From positions 1 through 64,000 of the forward strand of contig MU623375.1 of assembly GCA_025201765.1 (NCBI GenBank): DNA of 64,000 bases. Direction: 5' to 3'. Below, in pieces: positions 24,401 through 36,900 of the stretch (positions are counted from its first letter, which is position 1; the number at the start of each line of letters is the position of its first letter). The position numbers and the translations under genes are program-made. This stretch comes from Daldinia sp. FL1419. Lineage: Eukaryota; Ascomycota; Sordariomycetes; Xylariales; Hypoxylaceae. Under the pieces are notes generated by a model that saw only the letters and a program-made list of their open reading frames with translations, made no database searches and was not told the DNA's origin.

Positions 24401-26538
24401 CCTTCACCGTTCTGCAAGGGCGGAAAGTGGCGATGGCAAGACGTGCTTGCTGTAGAACCCCCGGAGGAGGCAGGAGTAGCAGGTTGAAATACGGTGAAGT
24501 TGATTTGTGGGGTGCTTTTGGTGCCTTAGATGCCTTGGGTACCACGCCTGGGCATCCCACGAGGCAAAGATGTAAAAAGGCTAAGGGGTATTGGATCAGC
24601 CGATCAGCTACCACACACACTACCACACTACCACACACCTGCGCTCTTTGCAGCAACATAAGTCTAATGACAACACATAGGCAGGGTACGTAGTGACTTT
24701 AAATCCTGGGTCGGTATTTGGGATAGAATATAGCCTAGTAGGCTAGATCATCGTAGAGATCATCTCTACAGAACCTCTTTCCTATTTGGGTATATTGGTC
24801 GGAGTAGAGGATTTTCGACCTATGAACGATATTAAAGCGCATAAGATAATGTACGTTATTGTATACGAGTTGACGAAAATGATAAAAAAGGCGCGCCGAT
24901 TTGATACCTACCTAGGTACCTAGGTTAGGTTAGTAGGTATCGAAGAAACTGGAAGCTTTTTTGATCCGAGCTAGTTCCGGTCGAATTTAGGTAAGTACCA
25001 AAGTATCTCGGTAGCATTGCCTTATCAGCAAGCATCTTGATTCCAGTGGTTGGTAGCGCCTCAGCTGCGTTGGACGTCAACGGACCCCACTCTTGGAAGG
25101 GTCATTGGAACAATACATGTGTACATCTTTGTCATACCAAGGTACCTGAGCTGGCGTGTCTAGGAAATGTCTAGGGGGGGAGGCAGTGGAAGCCACTAGG
25201 TTACCTGACTCGAAGCTAGAACAAATGACTTATCTGAGGGTAATTTGAGCGGATGAGGTATCTTGCCTATTCCCTTTTTATGTCTTTCCCCGAATCAGGC
25301 AGGCCGCTTTTTTTTTTTTTTTTTTTACGCTCTTAAGTTAGGTACTTCCATATAGTACATACATGGAAGCATCCTAAAAGTCCCATCTTAAGTAACCATG
25401 GAAGTCACTAGTTAAAGCAACCTTAAGTTAAAAAAGATGAGGGTTAGTTGGGAATCCTGGAACGATACCTCGATACGTTTATAGATAGGTACCTTACCTA
25501 CATTTATACATTTATGTCACCCCCGTGTTAATCGTGTTATCGTGTTATCTTCTTGGCTCGCTTGCAAGGTTAGTAGTCCTGGTCTTGGCTGTCATCAATA
25601 TCCGTTGTTCCCGTCCTCTTAGATCATTACCTATTATTACCATTATTACCTACCTAAGTACCTACCTACCTATCTTTCATAGCACCGTACACTAGACATT
25701 CGGACGTGTTTGTATAATACCTACTTATAACTCTCCCCAACCCTTCGCCTCCTTCGTCATTGTAATCTTTTTTACCTTCTCATCACATTTCCTTCTTGAT
25801 AGTACCTAATATCAACTTTACCCACCAAGAGACACAATCAGTTACTGTAGTTAATCGATCTGGTCCCTCGAGGTTTTCAAAGAAGAGGCGGCGTTTATAC
25901 ATCATCTAGAATTTCGAGTTAGTTGGTCGTCATAATACACGTGGTCATCATCGGACATCTCAGCTCGGGTCCCAATCCGAGCGTTCGTTGTCGCGTGTCT
26001 TCCGTTTATGTTTCTCCTGTAATGCCTTATTATTCTCATCAGACCCAGCTACTTAAAGAGCTGATTCACCCAAGAGAAAACTGGTGGTAACAAACGAAAC
26101 CGAGAGCTGCAAAGATCTGCAAAAGCGACATCATTGCTTTATATTTTGTTTCCACGTCTCTGGGTTCCTGCCGTGCGTCTAGGCTGCATCCCGCATTCGA
26201 CGAGTGCCTTTCGCTATTACGTACTGGAATCGTGAACCCCTGACGAAAGGCTGCACACGAACCGCACACGACCACCAATACAAGATTATACAATATTTGC
26301 TTAGCATAACTTTAGCATACGATTCCAGTTACGGTAGTTGACTTCCGATTCGGCGAGAGCAACGGGAGAAGGAAAAAAAAGAGACGGAGAAAGGGACTAC
26401 AGCACGCTTATTAGATCCACGTTCCTTGCGGACTGCAGCCCCGCCAGGCCTGATCAATTGCTGCAATAGGGTTACGGATATTTCCTCTTACTAACGGGAA
26501 CCGTTTAAAAAGCCGGGTTTAGCTCGAAAACTCGAGTG
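21465..26538. other. Long spacer with GGTACC/CCTAGG palindromes
   Basis: No supportable gene. TAGGTACCTA-type palindromes cluster at 21640-21790, 21945-21985 and 24903-24941. The longest open frame (23577-23933, 118 codons) has no recognisable motif, so I do not call it. An 18-T run sits near 25309-25326. From about 25.6 kb the plus strand looks like the promoter and leader of the next gene. A TACTAAC branch site (26489-26495) and a TTTAG acceptor ending at 26522 suggest an intron in or near that leader. Confidence 0.5.
24903..24941. repeat. Nested palindrome of CCTAGG/GGTACC words
   Basis: The 14-bp perfect palindrome CCTAGGTACCTAGG (24911-24924) lies between the arms GATACCTA (24903-24910) and TAGGTATC (24934-24941), which are themselves inverted repeats. 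Confidence 0.85.
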
Positions 26539-28143
26539 ATGATGATGGTCCCGAGATCTTTTTTATATTCGAGAAGACCAACTACACACCCAGCCTCCGC
26601 TACGGCTACGACAACAAAGGTACCCTCATCGAAGAGAAAGGATGTACCATCGATGGAAAAGGACGTCACCTCTTCTAAGCCTATTAACTCTAGAATAACC
26701 TCACAAAAGGGAGCCATGGGTAAACGGAAAGGTTTACAATCAGATGGGCTGTCTCCGCCAAGCGGCAGCCCGCCAAGTACGACCACCACCAACGTTGTCG
26801 CGCGACCAAATACTCCTTCGAGCGCAGTAGAAATCCCTATTAAACCTAGGCATGACACTGCGCATTCGCACAGGTCGCGACCTCATGCGCACGCGTATCG
26901 AACTAACACTTCCCCAAGTCGAAACCCTCGAGACGTGCACTCACCTGATGTTATTCCTCCGTCGGTGGCGGCACTGCTCGCAATCACTACTATTCCCCCA
27001 CCTAAGCGGCATGGGGGGTCGCGACAAAGACAATCTAGAGATTCATCTAGAGACTCGAGAATGACAGTAAACTCGATTATACCTCGGTCTCAGGTATCCG
27101 AGAAAGACCTAAGCCAGGAATTGAGCGAGGAGTTCGCGCAAGATTTGAGTGATATGAGCTTAGCATCCTATGACCGCAGCCCGATGGAAGTCTTGCTTAG
27201 CCCGCCGGACGAGCTTGAAGAGGATGAAGCATCTTTAAATAGCGACAGTGCGCTCGCTTCGCCTTTCTCGACCCGTGCGGCATCGTTTGAGAGCGTACCA
27301 TCTCTAGGCAATTCATTGGGAACTAGCCTAGTTACTTCTATCGACTCTCCTATCACTCCACGTGGAAGAAGGATACGACCACCCAGGCGCTCGTTAGAGC
27401 CTGTGTCTTCACCTCCCGGCCAGCAGTTGGAACATCCGCTTTCTACGAATAGCAATTTAGATGCCGATGAACTTGACTTTAGGGTGTTTAATCCAAAGCC
27501 GAGTCCAACGGAGCAGAAACAGGCTATGGGATTTATGCCGCTGAAGTCTGTGTTTAAATCGAATTTGACGGCGTCACTCCGCGCATTGCGCTCCGCAGCG
27601 CGCTCATTGTCTAATTTTACTGCTTCATCCATACCTCCAGATGACTTTCTTACTAGATCTATATTCACAATCGACCCGAGGGTTCCATATACCGACGAGA
27701 GAATGCCTCCCGTCCTAGGGGAAGAGCCTAGCGAAGCAATGCGTCGTTACTTGAACCCGACTAATGTGCGCCCAGAATCGCCCGCACGGCCGACGGCTCG
27801 CAGCTATACAGCGTCCATCCAAATGCAAACATATAAGGTGCAGCGCTCAAGGAGCGCCCCGGCGGCTAGTCGTTCGGGCGGTCAAGCGGGTAATTCTAAC
27901 AAATCACCAAACGCATACGTCTTTCCGCCGGGTCCTCGCCAGCGGGAAATTCGGGAGAATTCGGATTTCATTCGTATTGCCGTATTAGAACACTTGATGC
28001 GCAAGCGCGGCAAACTAGACGATCAACGCGAAGGACATGCACGTTGGCTTTTGCCGCCAAGAAAGTCTACAACGAAACCCTACGAAATTGGACCCGACGG
28101 TGTGCCCGCAAGATGGGTTGCTATTTCACAGGATTCCATCTAA
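26539..28143 (+). CDS. Fungal conserved protein of unknown function
   Basis: I cannot assign a function. The frame runs about 534 codons from an ATG triplet at 26539-26547 and is uninterrupted. Most of the protein is Ser/Pro/Arg-rich and predicted disordered, with basic patches (KRK, RSR) and acidic patches (residues ~200-235). Two parts look constrained: a central stretch around FNPKPSPTEQKQAMGFMPLKSVFKS, and a C-terminal block beginning at REIRENSDFIRIAVLEHLM and ending GPDGVPARWV. The pattern suggests a regulatory or scaffold protein conserved in Sordariomycetes, but that is inference. A TACTAAC branch site with acceptor just upstream (26489-26522) means the true start may be in an upstream exon: the open frame extends to that acceptor without a stop. 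Confidence 0.75.
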   Translation: MMMVPRSFLYSRRPTTHPASATATTTKVPSSKRKDVPSMEKDVTSSKPINSRITSQKGAMGKRKGLQSDGLSPPSGSPPSTTTTNVVARPNTPSSAVEIPIKPRHDTAHSHRSRPHAHAYRTNTSPSRNPRDVHSPDVIPPSVAALLAITTIPPPKRHGGSRQRQSRDSSRDSRMTVNSIIPRSQVSEKDLSQELSEEFAQDLSDMSLASYDRSPMEVLLSPPDELEEDEASLNSDSALASPFSTRAASFESVPSLGNSLGTSLVTSIDSPITPRGRRIRPPRRSLEPVSSPPGQQLEHPLSTNSNLDADELDFRVFNPKPSPTEQKQAMGFMPLKSVFKSNLTASLRALRSAARSLSNFTASSIPPDDFLTRSIFTIDPRVPYTDERMPPVLGEEPSEAMRRYLNPTNVRPESPARPTARSYTASIQMQTYKVQRSRSAPAASRSGGQAGNSNKSPNAYVFPPGPRQREIRENSDFIRIAVLEHLMRKRGKLDDQREGHARWLLPPRKSTTKPYEIGPDGVPARWVAISQDSI

Positions 28144-30584
28144 ATTCCAATGCCACGGGCTTCGTTCGCCCGATATCACCCGCCATCAGCATACCGCTAC
28201 GACTTGCAACATGATCATAGGGAGCAACAAAATTTATGACTACGTACATTCTTCACACGCTCGTGGGGATATTTATGAATCAAAATTTTAAGGGTTCGTT
28301 CGATATTGTGGGCTACGTATCTTGTCTACTATGTAACGGGCGGTCGAGACTAAAACGGAGGTGAAAAGAAGGTGGATAGTCTCGAGGCTCCCGTCCCACA
28401 TCCTACGTCAAACGGCGATTACCGACAAGCTCATTAGCTCTGGCTTCAACGAATCCTGGCCATTTTATTACTCCATTCTGCCGACATCGCCAGTCTAGCA
28501 GGATCCACAATGGTATTCTGGAATCTGCAAGCTCAACAACGCTATCGTAGCGTATGGATTATGGGGATATATTCCCTGCCTCTTTGTTTCTCCTTGCCTA
28601 GGTGGTTAAGAGTACTGCCGAGGAATACTTGGGATATGCGACCTATGCGGTTTAAGCGGCTTGATTAAACTTTTGCGACCGAGAAAGGATGGACCGTGGT
28701 TTATTTTTCATCCTTTCGACTTGTCGGATTGGGCATCCCTTGGGTCGTCCGCATGCGCATAGAGTGTGCATTATCTCGCAGGACCCTTTTCCCAATCAAT
28801 CAAGTCTATGACGACCATAAAAGCCCCGCAGCCACCCATTCGGTGGGCATTGGCGGGCACCAAATACATGTTTTCGCAGGTTCAGATTTATTCTAGACCC
28901 ACGGGAGATGGAACGTTCCTGAATGGTGGAACGTATCAGCGGTCAGGACAAAAAAAATTAAAAAAAAATAAAAAAATTTGCGCATTCAACAATGCCATCC
29001 CGCGCTTCTTGATATTTGCGTCGGGACGGTGTGCGCATTACTGGCCAACTCAATTTGGATCACGTAGCCGTTGCTACGTTGATATTGAAATTCATTCGAC
29101 ACCGTGTACAATTACTAAAATACCCTGAGCCATTTTCTTTCCTTTTTTTCATGTTTACGATTCGACATCTTACGGGATCAACTTACAGATTTAGTATTTC
29201 TTCACATTTCACTTGGAGCATATTTTGTCGGACCAGCAAAATTTTGATAGGCATTTGGTAGGAGTGGGACAACTTCTATTCTTGAGCGCATTGAGGAGGC
29301 ATTGTTCGGATAGGTTGGATAGCCACTGCATTGCCCGGCGTTGGACGTGAAAGTCTTTTTCTCTCTTTCCTTTCCTAATACATTGGGTGTAGCTTGGAGC
29401 GGCAGAAATGGGGGGTTTCAGACATCTGAGACGTATGAGTTGTGTGTAGCGGACATCGCGCGGAAGTTTAGATCCGCCCTGGAAAGATGCAGGGACTTTT
29501 GGACCAATTCTTGGGGCCCTAAACAGTTTTTTGGGGACTGCATGAGTGCCCAACTAGGCGGGAGATTGGAGCCACTATAACGCGAGCGATGGAAGAAATT
29601 TGTTAGAGCCTAGAAAAGTTAAGAGGCAGATACACTCAGGTGCTCTAGACGGGGGGTCCTCCACCCTAGGAGTAAAGCAAGCGATTTGCAAACAATACAA
29701 GCCATCTCGGTATATGAGACTACTACTACTTTGCACAGAGTGCTACGTGAACCCGGATTCTTGCGTCTGTTGAGCGATGAGACCTGAGTTTCACAGAAAG
29801 TGGGCACCCGCCTATAAGTCTCAGTAGAAATCTAGTGAAATATGCATGTATTTATCCCGTTATAGTTAACGTTGTCTCAAATCGGACTCGATATGCGACG
29901 TTGTAAATAGCATGTTCATATGCTACGATATACTAGTAGATCTCTCAAACGAAAGAGGGTTGAGTTGCATTTGCGTATTACATGTAAGTAGGTATGTAGG
30001 TTAGTAGGTACTTAATAAAGGAGTAAAAGTATATCAGTTCTTATACTCAATAACGCTTTGTATCCTCTCGTCGTAAACATTCTCTTAAGCTTCATCTATA
30101 GTTGTACTAAGACCAATTACCCTGACACGCGACAACTCAATTCGTTATCTATCATAAATGAGCTCTCGAATGAGAAACGAGATACGTATTAGTATTCTAT
30201 CTCAATACTTATCTATACCTTACTCCTTACTTCGCTCCTTTGCATCAGCCTGCAACGCATCTCCTAAATATATCAACCCTAACCCAAAGCCTCTTACGTA
30301 CCAAACCACTTACCTAGGTATATATCTTAGGCAATCATTCACGTGTCGCGTGCGTGACTGCGTGTACGTATAACATGGAGTGCATATAAGCAAGGGAGAT
30401 ACGAAACAAAAATATCATCATATATGGGTCCTGTCCTCAAGCTATGCCAATATACAAGCAAGCATATTACATGCTTATCCAAGCTGCGATATCTCGCTTC
30501 CCAAGCAAACTCATGCCCGCTAATAACGCCCACTCAGCGCAACACGCGCCTCAATGCTATCCATGATACATACATGCGAAAAAT
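28144..30584. other. Convergent spacer
   Basis: Lies between the stop codons of the unknown protein (+) and the GH18 enzyme (-). No gene seen. It has A-rich runs at about 28950-28977 and TAGGTA words near 30000 and 30310. Confidence 0.5.
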
Positions 30585-31643
30585 TTAAGCAATGTAATCC
30601 CTATACACTTTCTTCGCCTCACGACGTACCCGTCGTCCCGCCTTGCGGATACCACGCCATACCTTCTCAGTCGTCGGGATCTCGAGCTTCTCGCCCGTGG
30701 TAGCAGCAGCAGACCTAACGTGGTCGGCCATCCAAGCGGCCCATTCCCAAGGGGAGTTTTGGCCACCGGGAAGAGAGTTGAAGTATTCCCAACCGGCGAC
30801 ACCACCGAACTTGGGGTTCTCGCCTGTGAGCTCCTGAAGAACCGGGGCCTCGTTGTCCAGGCTGACGAACCCGTTCCCGTTAGAAGGGTCGGTGACTAGG
30901 CCCATGACTACCTTTTCGGCAGGGAAACCGTCGTCAATAATGGACTCGTAGTCTTTCGCACTGCTGGCGTCGCCCCATCCATAGTAGAACTGCGCGTTGT
31001 AGAAGGAGATAGAGCTACCGCGTTGTTTCTCGAGGTCGAAGTAGTTGAAGCCACTGAGATTGCCACCGCCCTCGGTGAGCGCAGAAGCTACGGGAGCGAG
31101 AGAGATGATGAAGTCGTTACCAAAGTCCTTCTTGAGTCTGTCGATGAGTCGGATGACGCCATCGAGTGAGAAGTTCTCCTCGACGTCGAGGTCCAGACCT
31201 TGCAGGTTGTAGGTGCCAATCATGTCGTGCAGAGGGGCATAGAACTTCTCGAATGAGGCATCGTCACCGTCGAGACGCTGGTATGAGCCCGCGGCGGCAC
31301 CACCTAGCATGCCCATTACGGCAACACCCTTAGCCTGGAGCTGCGCTGCGTCAGTCCAGACTGCGTCGAACATGGTGTGGTCTGGGGCTTCGTTGTTGAG
31401 ATGGACGGTGCCGTCATCCTGGATGTGGATCGCGGCGATCAAGACGTGTGTAACGGAGACCTCGGGAGCGCTGTTAACGAGCGGCAACAGAGAAATGTGC
31501 GCCGTGTCGCTGTTGTTGGCTTGGGTAGTCTGGTAGTAGACTACAACGCGGTGATCATTGGCCGCTGCCGTCGAAGCACATGCTGCTGGAACGAGGAGCG
31601 GCATGAACCTCGCCATCCAAGTGGATACTTTGCAGAACAGCAT
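30585..31643 (-). CDS. Secreted GH18 endo-beta-N-acetylglucosaminidase (Endo T-like)
   Basis: Glycoside hydrolase family 18 TIM barrel of the Endo T / Eng18 type, which cleaves the chitobiose core of N-glycans on glycoproteins. It is one exon of 352 aa. The N-terminal ~27 residues form a signal peptide ending in an Ala-rich stretch. Family landmarks in order are YYQTT (36-40), the GMLGGAAAGS loop (111-120), the catalytic motif GLDLDVE (149-155) with D151, D153 and acid E155, then LAPVASAL, YNAQFYYGWG and GGVAGWEYFNSLPGG. The first Asp of the chitinase motif DxxDxDxE is Gln here, matching my recollection of Endo T. The C-terminal ~27 residues are strongly basic (Arg/Lys), an unusual end for the family and possibly processed. 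Chitinase activity is less likely. Confidence 0.92.
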   Translation of the reverse strand: MLFCKVSTWMARFMPLLVPAACASTAAANDHRVVVYYQTTQANNSDTAHISLLPLVNSAPEVSVTHVLIAAIHIQDDGTVHLNNEAPDHTMFDAVWTDAAQLQAKGVAVMGMLGGAAAGSYQRLDGDDASFEKFYAPLHDMIGTYNLQGLDLDVEENFSLDGVIRLIDRLKKDFGNDFIISLAPVASALTEGGGNLSGFNYFDLEKQRGSSISFYNAQFYYGWGDASSAKDYESIIDDGFPAEKVVMGLVTDPSNGNGFVSLDNEAPVLQELTGENPKFGGVAGWEYFNSLPGGQNSPWEWAAWMADHVRSAAATTGEKLEIPTTEKVWRGIRKAGRRVRREAKKVYRDYIA

Positions 31644-33985
31644 CTTGGGTCGCTGTTGTTACTGCTCTTTGGAAGTGGTGTGGTAAATTATCAAATATGC
31701 CCAATGAACGAGGGTCTCTCGATGCTGATCGACTTTGGTAGATCTTCTTCTGGTCTGAGCTGGCCGGGACTCCTCTTCTCTAAGTACTTGAGGTTTAGCT
31801 CGCGGCTCGAATAAGCTCCCTCTGAATGGATCCTCAAGGATAGGGCTATGCATCGAGGAGCGCAGCAAGCTACTTTAAGTAGGTCCCTAGAGAGGCGGTA
31901 TGGCGGCTGCTCCGCTCTATGGGATCTGCGTAGTATAATTGAGAAAACATGGGTATTGCCGGACGATCAATTGAAACATTTCCAGTCAGCACGGGGAGGT
32001 TTTTTTTTCCCTTCATGGCGTCGATATATGCAGGTAACTTATTTCCTATTTCCTGCGAACAGCTGGACGGTTACTTGCTATGATGCCTGTCATGAAATCC
32101 ACCTTGGCGCGGGAGTTTACAAAGACAACCAATAGAATGAGATGCCTCGCGCGTAGCTAACGAGAATGGCAGGTAGTTCATTTGGAGATCGATCGACTCC
32201 ATCGTCCTCGTCACATCTGCATCTAGGCTCCTCCCACGATAGGAAAATACAATGAGGGCGCTATTTGTTTCTTGGTCGGACCAGACAATGCATAGCCATC
32301 GAGGGGGTTCTATTATATCAATTAGAATCACTCGAGTCGGGCCTTTCCAACCTTGTCCCGTAGCAATTCCGCACCTGTTGCCTAGCTTTTCCTTACCACA
32401 TTTGCGGATATGCGGATGTTCCCCAATCATACCAATGCCGTAATGGAGGGGATATCTAGAGCTAGGGTGGGTGTGCGGGTAGGTATGCATATTATCTCCG
32501 AATGTGAGCTTCGGTCTGCATGTCCTCGTTCACCGCACATGATATGTCCTAATTTCTAATCACATCAGGTATCATTATTGGCATGAGGGGGGAAAGGTGA
32601 TAATACCGACCAAAGTGATGTGGCATTGTATTGGCCCGTCATCTTTTTGAAACTGAAAATAGTCTGTTTAATCCCTTGTGTACTATTTATTATCACGACT
32701 GGGAGATATATTCAGATTGACAAAATTGAGCAGGGAGTTTTGTTAGGGATAAGAAGTAAAAATCCTTCAAGGGGTGAGCTGAGAGCTAAATCAGCTATTC
32801 TTGGAACACACGGGAACTTAAGCCCCACCTGCCTACATAGATTCCCTAGATTCTCTAGCAGCCCTAGGAATATTCGGCAATATAATTGGTTCCTGCTTAT
32901 TTAAGGTGGGTTTTCGTGTGGTCCATCTGGGGAAATTCTAATTTTTGGTGTAACGACTAATGATTCCATCATGCAGCTTCATGTTACCTTCAACTCTGTA
33001 ACTTCCTCACCTCCTCCCTCACCTGTACATTGCGAGTCCCTAGGTCCTGCCGTCGAGAACGACATTGATTAAGCGAGATGAAAGGGTTCCGTATAAGTTT
33101 AATATCTTTAAAGCGTTAAAGACGGAATGTTACTAGTTGGAATATCCAAGTGAACGTAGTATAAGAGGTAAGCTATAACTATCGCGACTTATTACTATTA
33201 CCATTCCGAATACATTGGCTATCTCAATGTCTTATTAGTAATAAAAAGTTATGGCTGCATAAATCTATAAGATTGTTTTTCACATTACCTATTCCTAACC
33301 TACACGTGTAAGTACCATATACCTTAGGTAGGTACCTTAAACGGTGCGTATTAGCTCCATATCCCTTATTTATACTTTTTACTTCTAACTAGTAACTTGG
33401 AAATATTCTATAATATCCAAGGATTATTTGATATATTTATTTTCAATGGTATTTACCACGGTATTTTTTGCATCTCTTCTAATTGTTCATTGAAAGCAGA
33501 ATCTCCAGAGACTACATCAGGTAAGTTACTTGAGGTATTTGGTAACTTTAATGGAAGCAGCTCAAGGCTTGGGCGGTGCTGGCTAGACTTGGTAGGGTTT
33601 ATCGATAAGACGCATTAGCTTACGGGTCTAAATTGGTTGACTCATCAGGACTAATCAAATTGTCCTGCGTCATTCGTAATTCCAGAGGAACTTATTCCTG
33701 CATATCCGATCTTAGTAGTGGCGTCGGGCGCTTTACAAAGAGCCTTAGTTCAATAATTCAATTTGCACTGCTGCCTGTTTTACCTTCCTTGAAGCTCTTT
33801 TTTAAAACTTCATTTTTAATCTGCTAACTATATAATTCCTCGCGCGCTTTCTTTTACTAATTCTGTTCTGCGCATTCTTTGTTTCCTCACGCCGGCCCGT
33901 ACCGGCGCTTTCACGTGGTCCATTCGTTATTTTTCTAACCCTACCTTTCTGTGTTCATGGCCGTATCATTTCACTATATCGCACT
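31644..33985. other. Divergent promoter region, GH18 (-) and RAD26 (+)
   Basis: No gene seen; frames are short and without motifs. AT-rich between 33.1 and 33.4 kb, with a TAGGTAGGTACC word near 33325. The last 150 bp before RAD26 is pyrimidine-rich and contains a 10-codon uORF at 33957-33989. Confidence 0.5.
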
Positions 33986-33989
33986 ATGA
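33957..33989 (+). promoter_or_regulatory. uORF overlapping the RAD26 start codon
   Basis: ATG at 33957 opens ten codons (MAVSFHYIAL). Its stop TGA (33987-33989) overlaps the RAD26 ATG (33986-33988) in the arrangement ATGA, a layout compatible with termination-reinitiation or leaky scanning. Confidence 0.6.
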
Positions 33990-36900
33990 CGTCTGATCCC
34001 AGCAATGAGGATGGGCTGACGGCAAAGCCAGACGATGTCCAGCGGTCTAGCGGGTCAATTACCGAGCAGATGACTACAATAGCACAGGAAGCTTCTATTG
34101 GTCCCGACGCAGATCATGATGCTATCAATATCGCAGACGAGGATGCCGCTCTAAGGAATCTTACGTCGGGCGTCCGCGACCAAGATGACCTCGAACGAGA
34201 CATAACCTATAAAGCGAACCTTGCCTTGATCGACGCCGAAGATAAGCGAGACGAAAAACGTATAGAAAAAGTGCAGGCAACTATACAAAAGCTTGATGCC
34301 CAGAAGAAGACTCAAGAGGAACAATTTCGCAAAGCGATCGGTAGACCCCAATTGAAACAAACCATCCGAGAGAAAATTGCCCAAATAGATGCAGACATTG
34401 AAATAGCAAATAAAGACATAACAGATCTCCGTGCTCGCATTGAGGCGCGACATCGGGATAGTGAACACGCCGAGCAAACTCAGGGCGGGAGCAAGAAGTT
34501 GCCCAATGAGACGCACCGTGAATTCTTGATACGCACGGGGAAAATCACGCCCTTCGCGAATTTTGGGGGACCTCGACCTCAGGACGTTGAAGGAGAACTG
34601 GCAGATGCTTTGATAGACGCAGAGAACGAAGCCGCGGCGGAGCAATTGGAGGAGCAAAATGACTACGAGCCGCAATCTCATCAAAATCTACGTGCGCCAG
34701 GATTTGACGAAGGACCCAATATAGCCACAGCAGCAGCAGAAAGCGAGTTTTCGCTGCGTCCACGAAAAAAGCGAAGAGTGCAGCGTGATGTCGCATCGTC
34801 AGATGAATTCGCACCGCACGCTTCATCTGATGCGCTCGATGCAGATTCTATTGTCGACCAAGAGTCGGAAGATTCCGAGCTTGAACGACCTCGCAAAAAA
34901 ACCAAGAAGGCAGTGAAGGATGACGGCAAGGTAGATCTTAGTAAGATCGACGACGGAAATGAGGCTAGTTACCAGGCTCGACTTGCAGATTGGGTAGACA
35001 GGCGTAGTAAAGCTCGACATCGGAGACGGCAGGAGAGAAGGGAGGAAGGTCACGATGAAGAGGACAGCGGAGATGAAGAAGAGTGGTTCAAACCTTCTCC
35101 AGATCTTACCGATCACGACTTCGAAAACGACCTAAAGTTACCCGGCGACATATACCCCGCCCTGTTCGATTATCAAAAGACCGGGGTAAAATGGCTAGCC
35201 GAGCTTTATCATCAAAAGGTAGGGGGCATTGTTGGTGATGAGATGGGTCTTGGAAAGACTATTCAACTCATCTCATTTGTCGCCACTCTACACCATAGCA
35301 AACAGCTCGACAAGCCAGTCATAGTTGTAGCGCCTGCCACCGTCCTGAGACAATGGGTAAATGAATTCCATCGCTGGTGGCCCCCCCTCCGCGTGTCCAT
35401 CCTCCACTCGTCTGGTAGTGGTATGCTTAATATGAGGGATGAGGGCAGGATCGAGGATGAAGAAGAAGAGATGTGGGATGAAAGAGGAAACGCCAGGGTT
35501 AACCAAGCCGCCAAGAAGGTTGTAGATCGGGTTGTTAAGCACGGTCACGTTCTAGTAACTACCTATGCCGGTTTACAAACATACGGACGGATTCTAACCC
35601 CTATCGAGTGGGGCTACGCAGTGTTAGATGAAGGCCACAAAATCCGGAATCCAAATAGCGCAGTTACGGTATATTGCAAAGAGCTACGTACTCCAAATCG
35701 AGTCATTCTCTCTGGTACACCGATGCAAAACAACCTCATGGAACTATGGTCGTTGTTTGACTTTATCTTCCCAATGCGATTGGGGACACTTGTGGATTTC
35801 CGCAATCAATTCGAAATCCCTATACGGCTAGGAGGATATGCCAATGCTACGAACCTACAAATCATGACGGCCCAGAAATGTGCCGAAATACTGAAGGACA
35901 CAATAAGCCCGTTTCTACTTCAACGATTAAAAGTCGATGTTGCAGCCGATCTCCCAAAGAAGAAAGAACAGGTTCTTTTTTGCAATCTCACCAAACCACA
36001 GCGTGACGCCTACGAGTTCTTCCTTAAATCTAAGGAAATGGATGCTATTCTTGCCGGATCGCGAAATTCACTTTATGGAATTGATATCCTCCGAAAGATT
36101 TGCAACCATCCTGACCTAACTGATCCTAGATTTCGGACGAAAGAAGGGTACGAATGGGGAGCCTCAAAAAAGTCGGGCAAGATGCAGATTGTAGAAGCAC
36201 TCCTTCAAATGTGGAAACGATTCGGGCATAAAACTCTGCTATTCAGTCAAGGTATTCAAATGCTTGATATCTTGGAGACGTTCGTAAAGCGCCTAGGCTA
36301 CATCCAGTATCTACGAATGGATGGTGGTACTGCTATCAAAGATAGGCAGAGCCTCGTTGATCAATTTAACAATGACCCTGAAATCGACCTCTTTTTACTA
36401 ACCACAAAAGTTGGCGGTTTAGGCGTGAATTTGACTGGTGCGAACCGGGTTATCATCTTCGACCCTGATTGGAATCCTTCGACGGATGTCCAGGCTAGGG
36501 AACGAGCTTGGCGCCTTGGCCAAAAGAAAGAAGTTACCATATATCGGCTCATGACTGCGGGTACGATCGAGGAGAAAATGTACCATCGCCAGATCTTTAA
36601 GCAGTTCTTGAGCAACAAGGTACTTAAGGACCCAAAACAACGCACTACTTTCCAGCTTCAGGATCTTCACGATCTCTTTACATTAGGGTCTTCCGGGGAC
36701 AAGGTAACAGAAACAGGGAAGTTATTTGAAGGCACGGAAGTCCAATTCGGTAGCACTTCAACCACAGATGATTCGAGTAAACAAGACGACAAAGCAGCGG
36801 AAAAAGCGGATATACCAAGTAAAAAAAACAGTGAAGATCGTGACCGTGATCTCCATTCTATCGCAGGCGTAGCTGGCCTCGAAGATTATGAGCCTGACCC

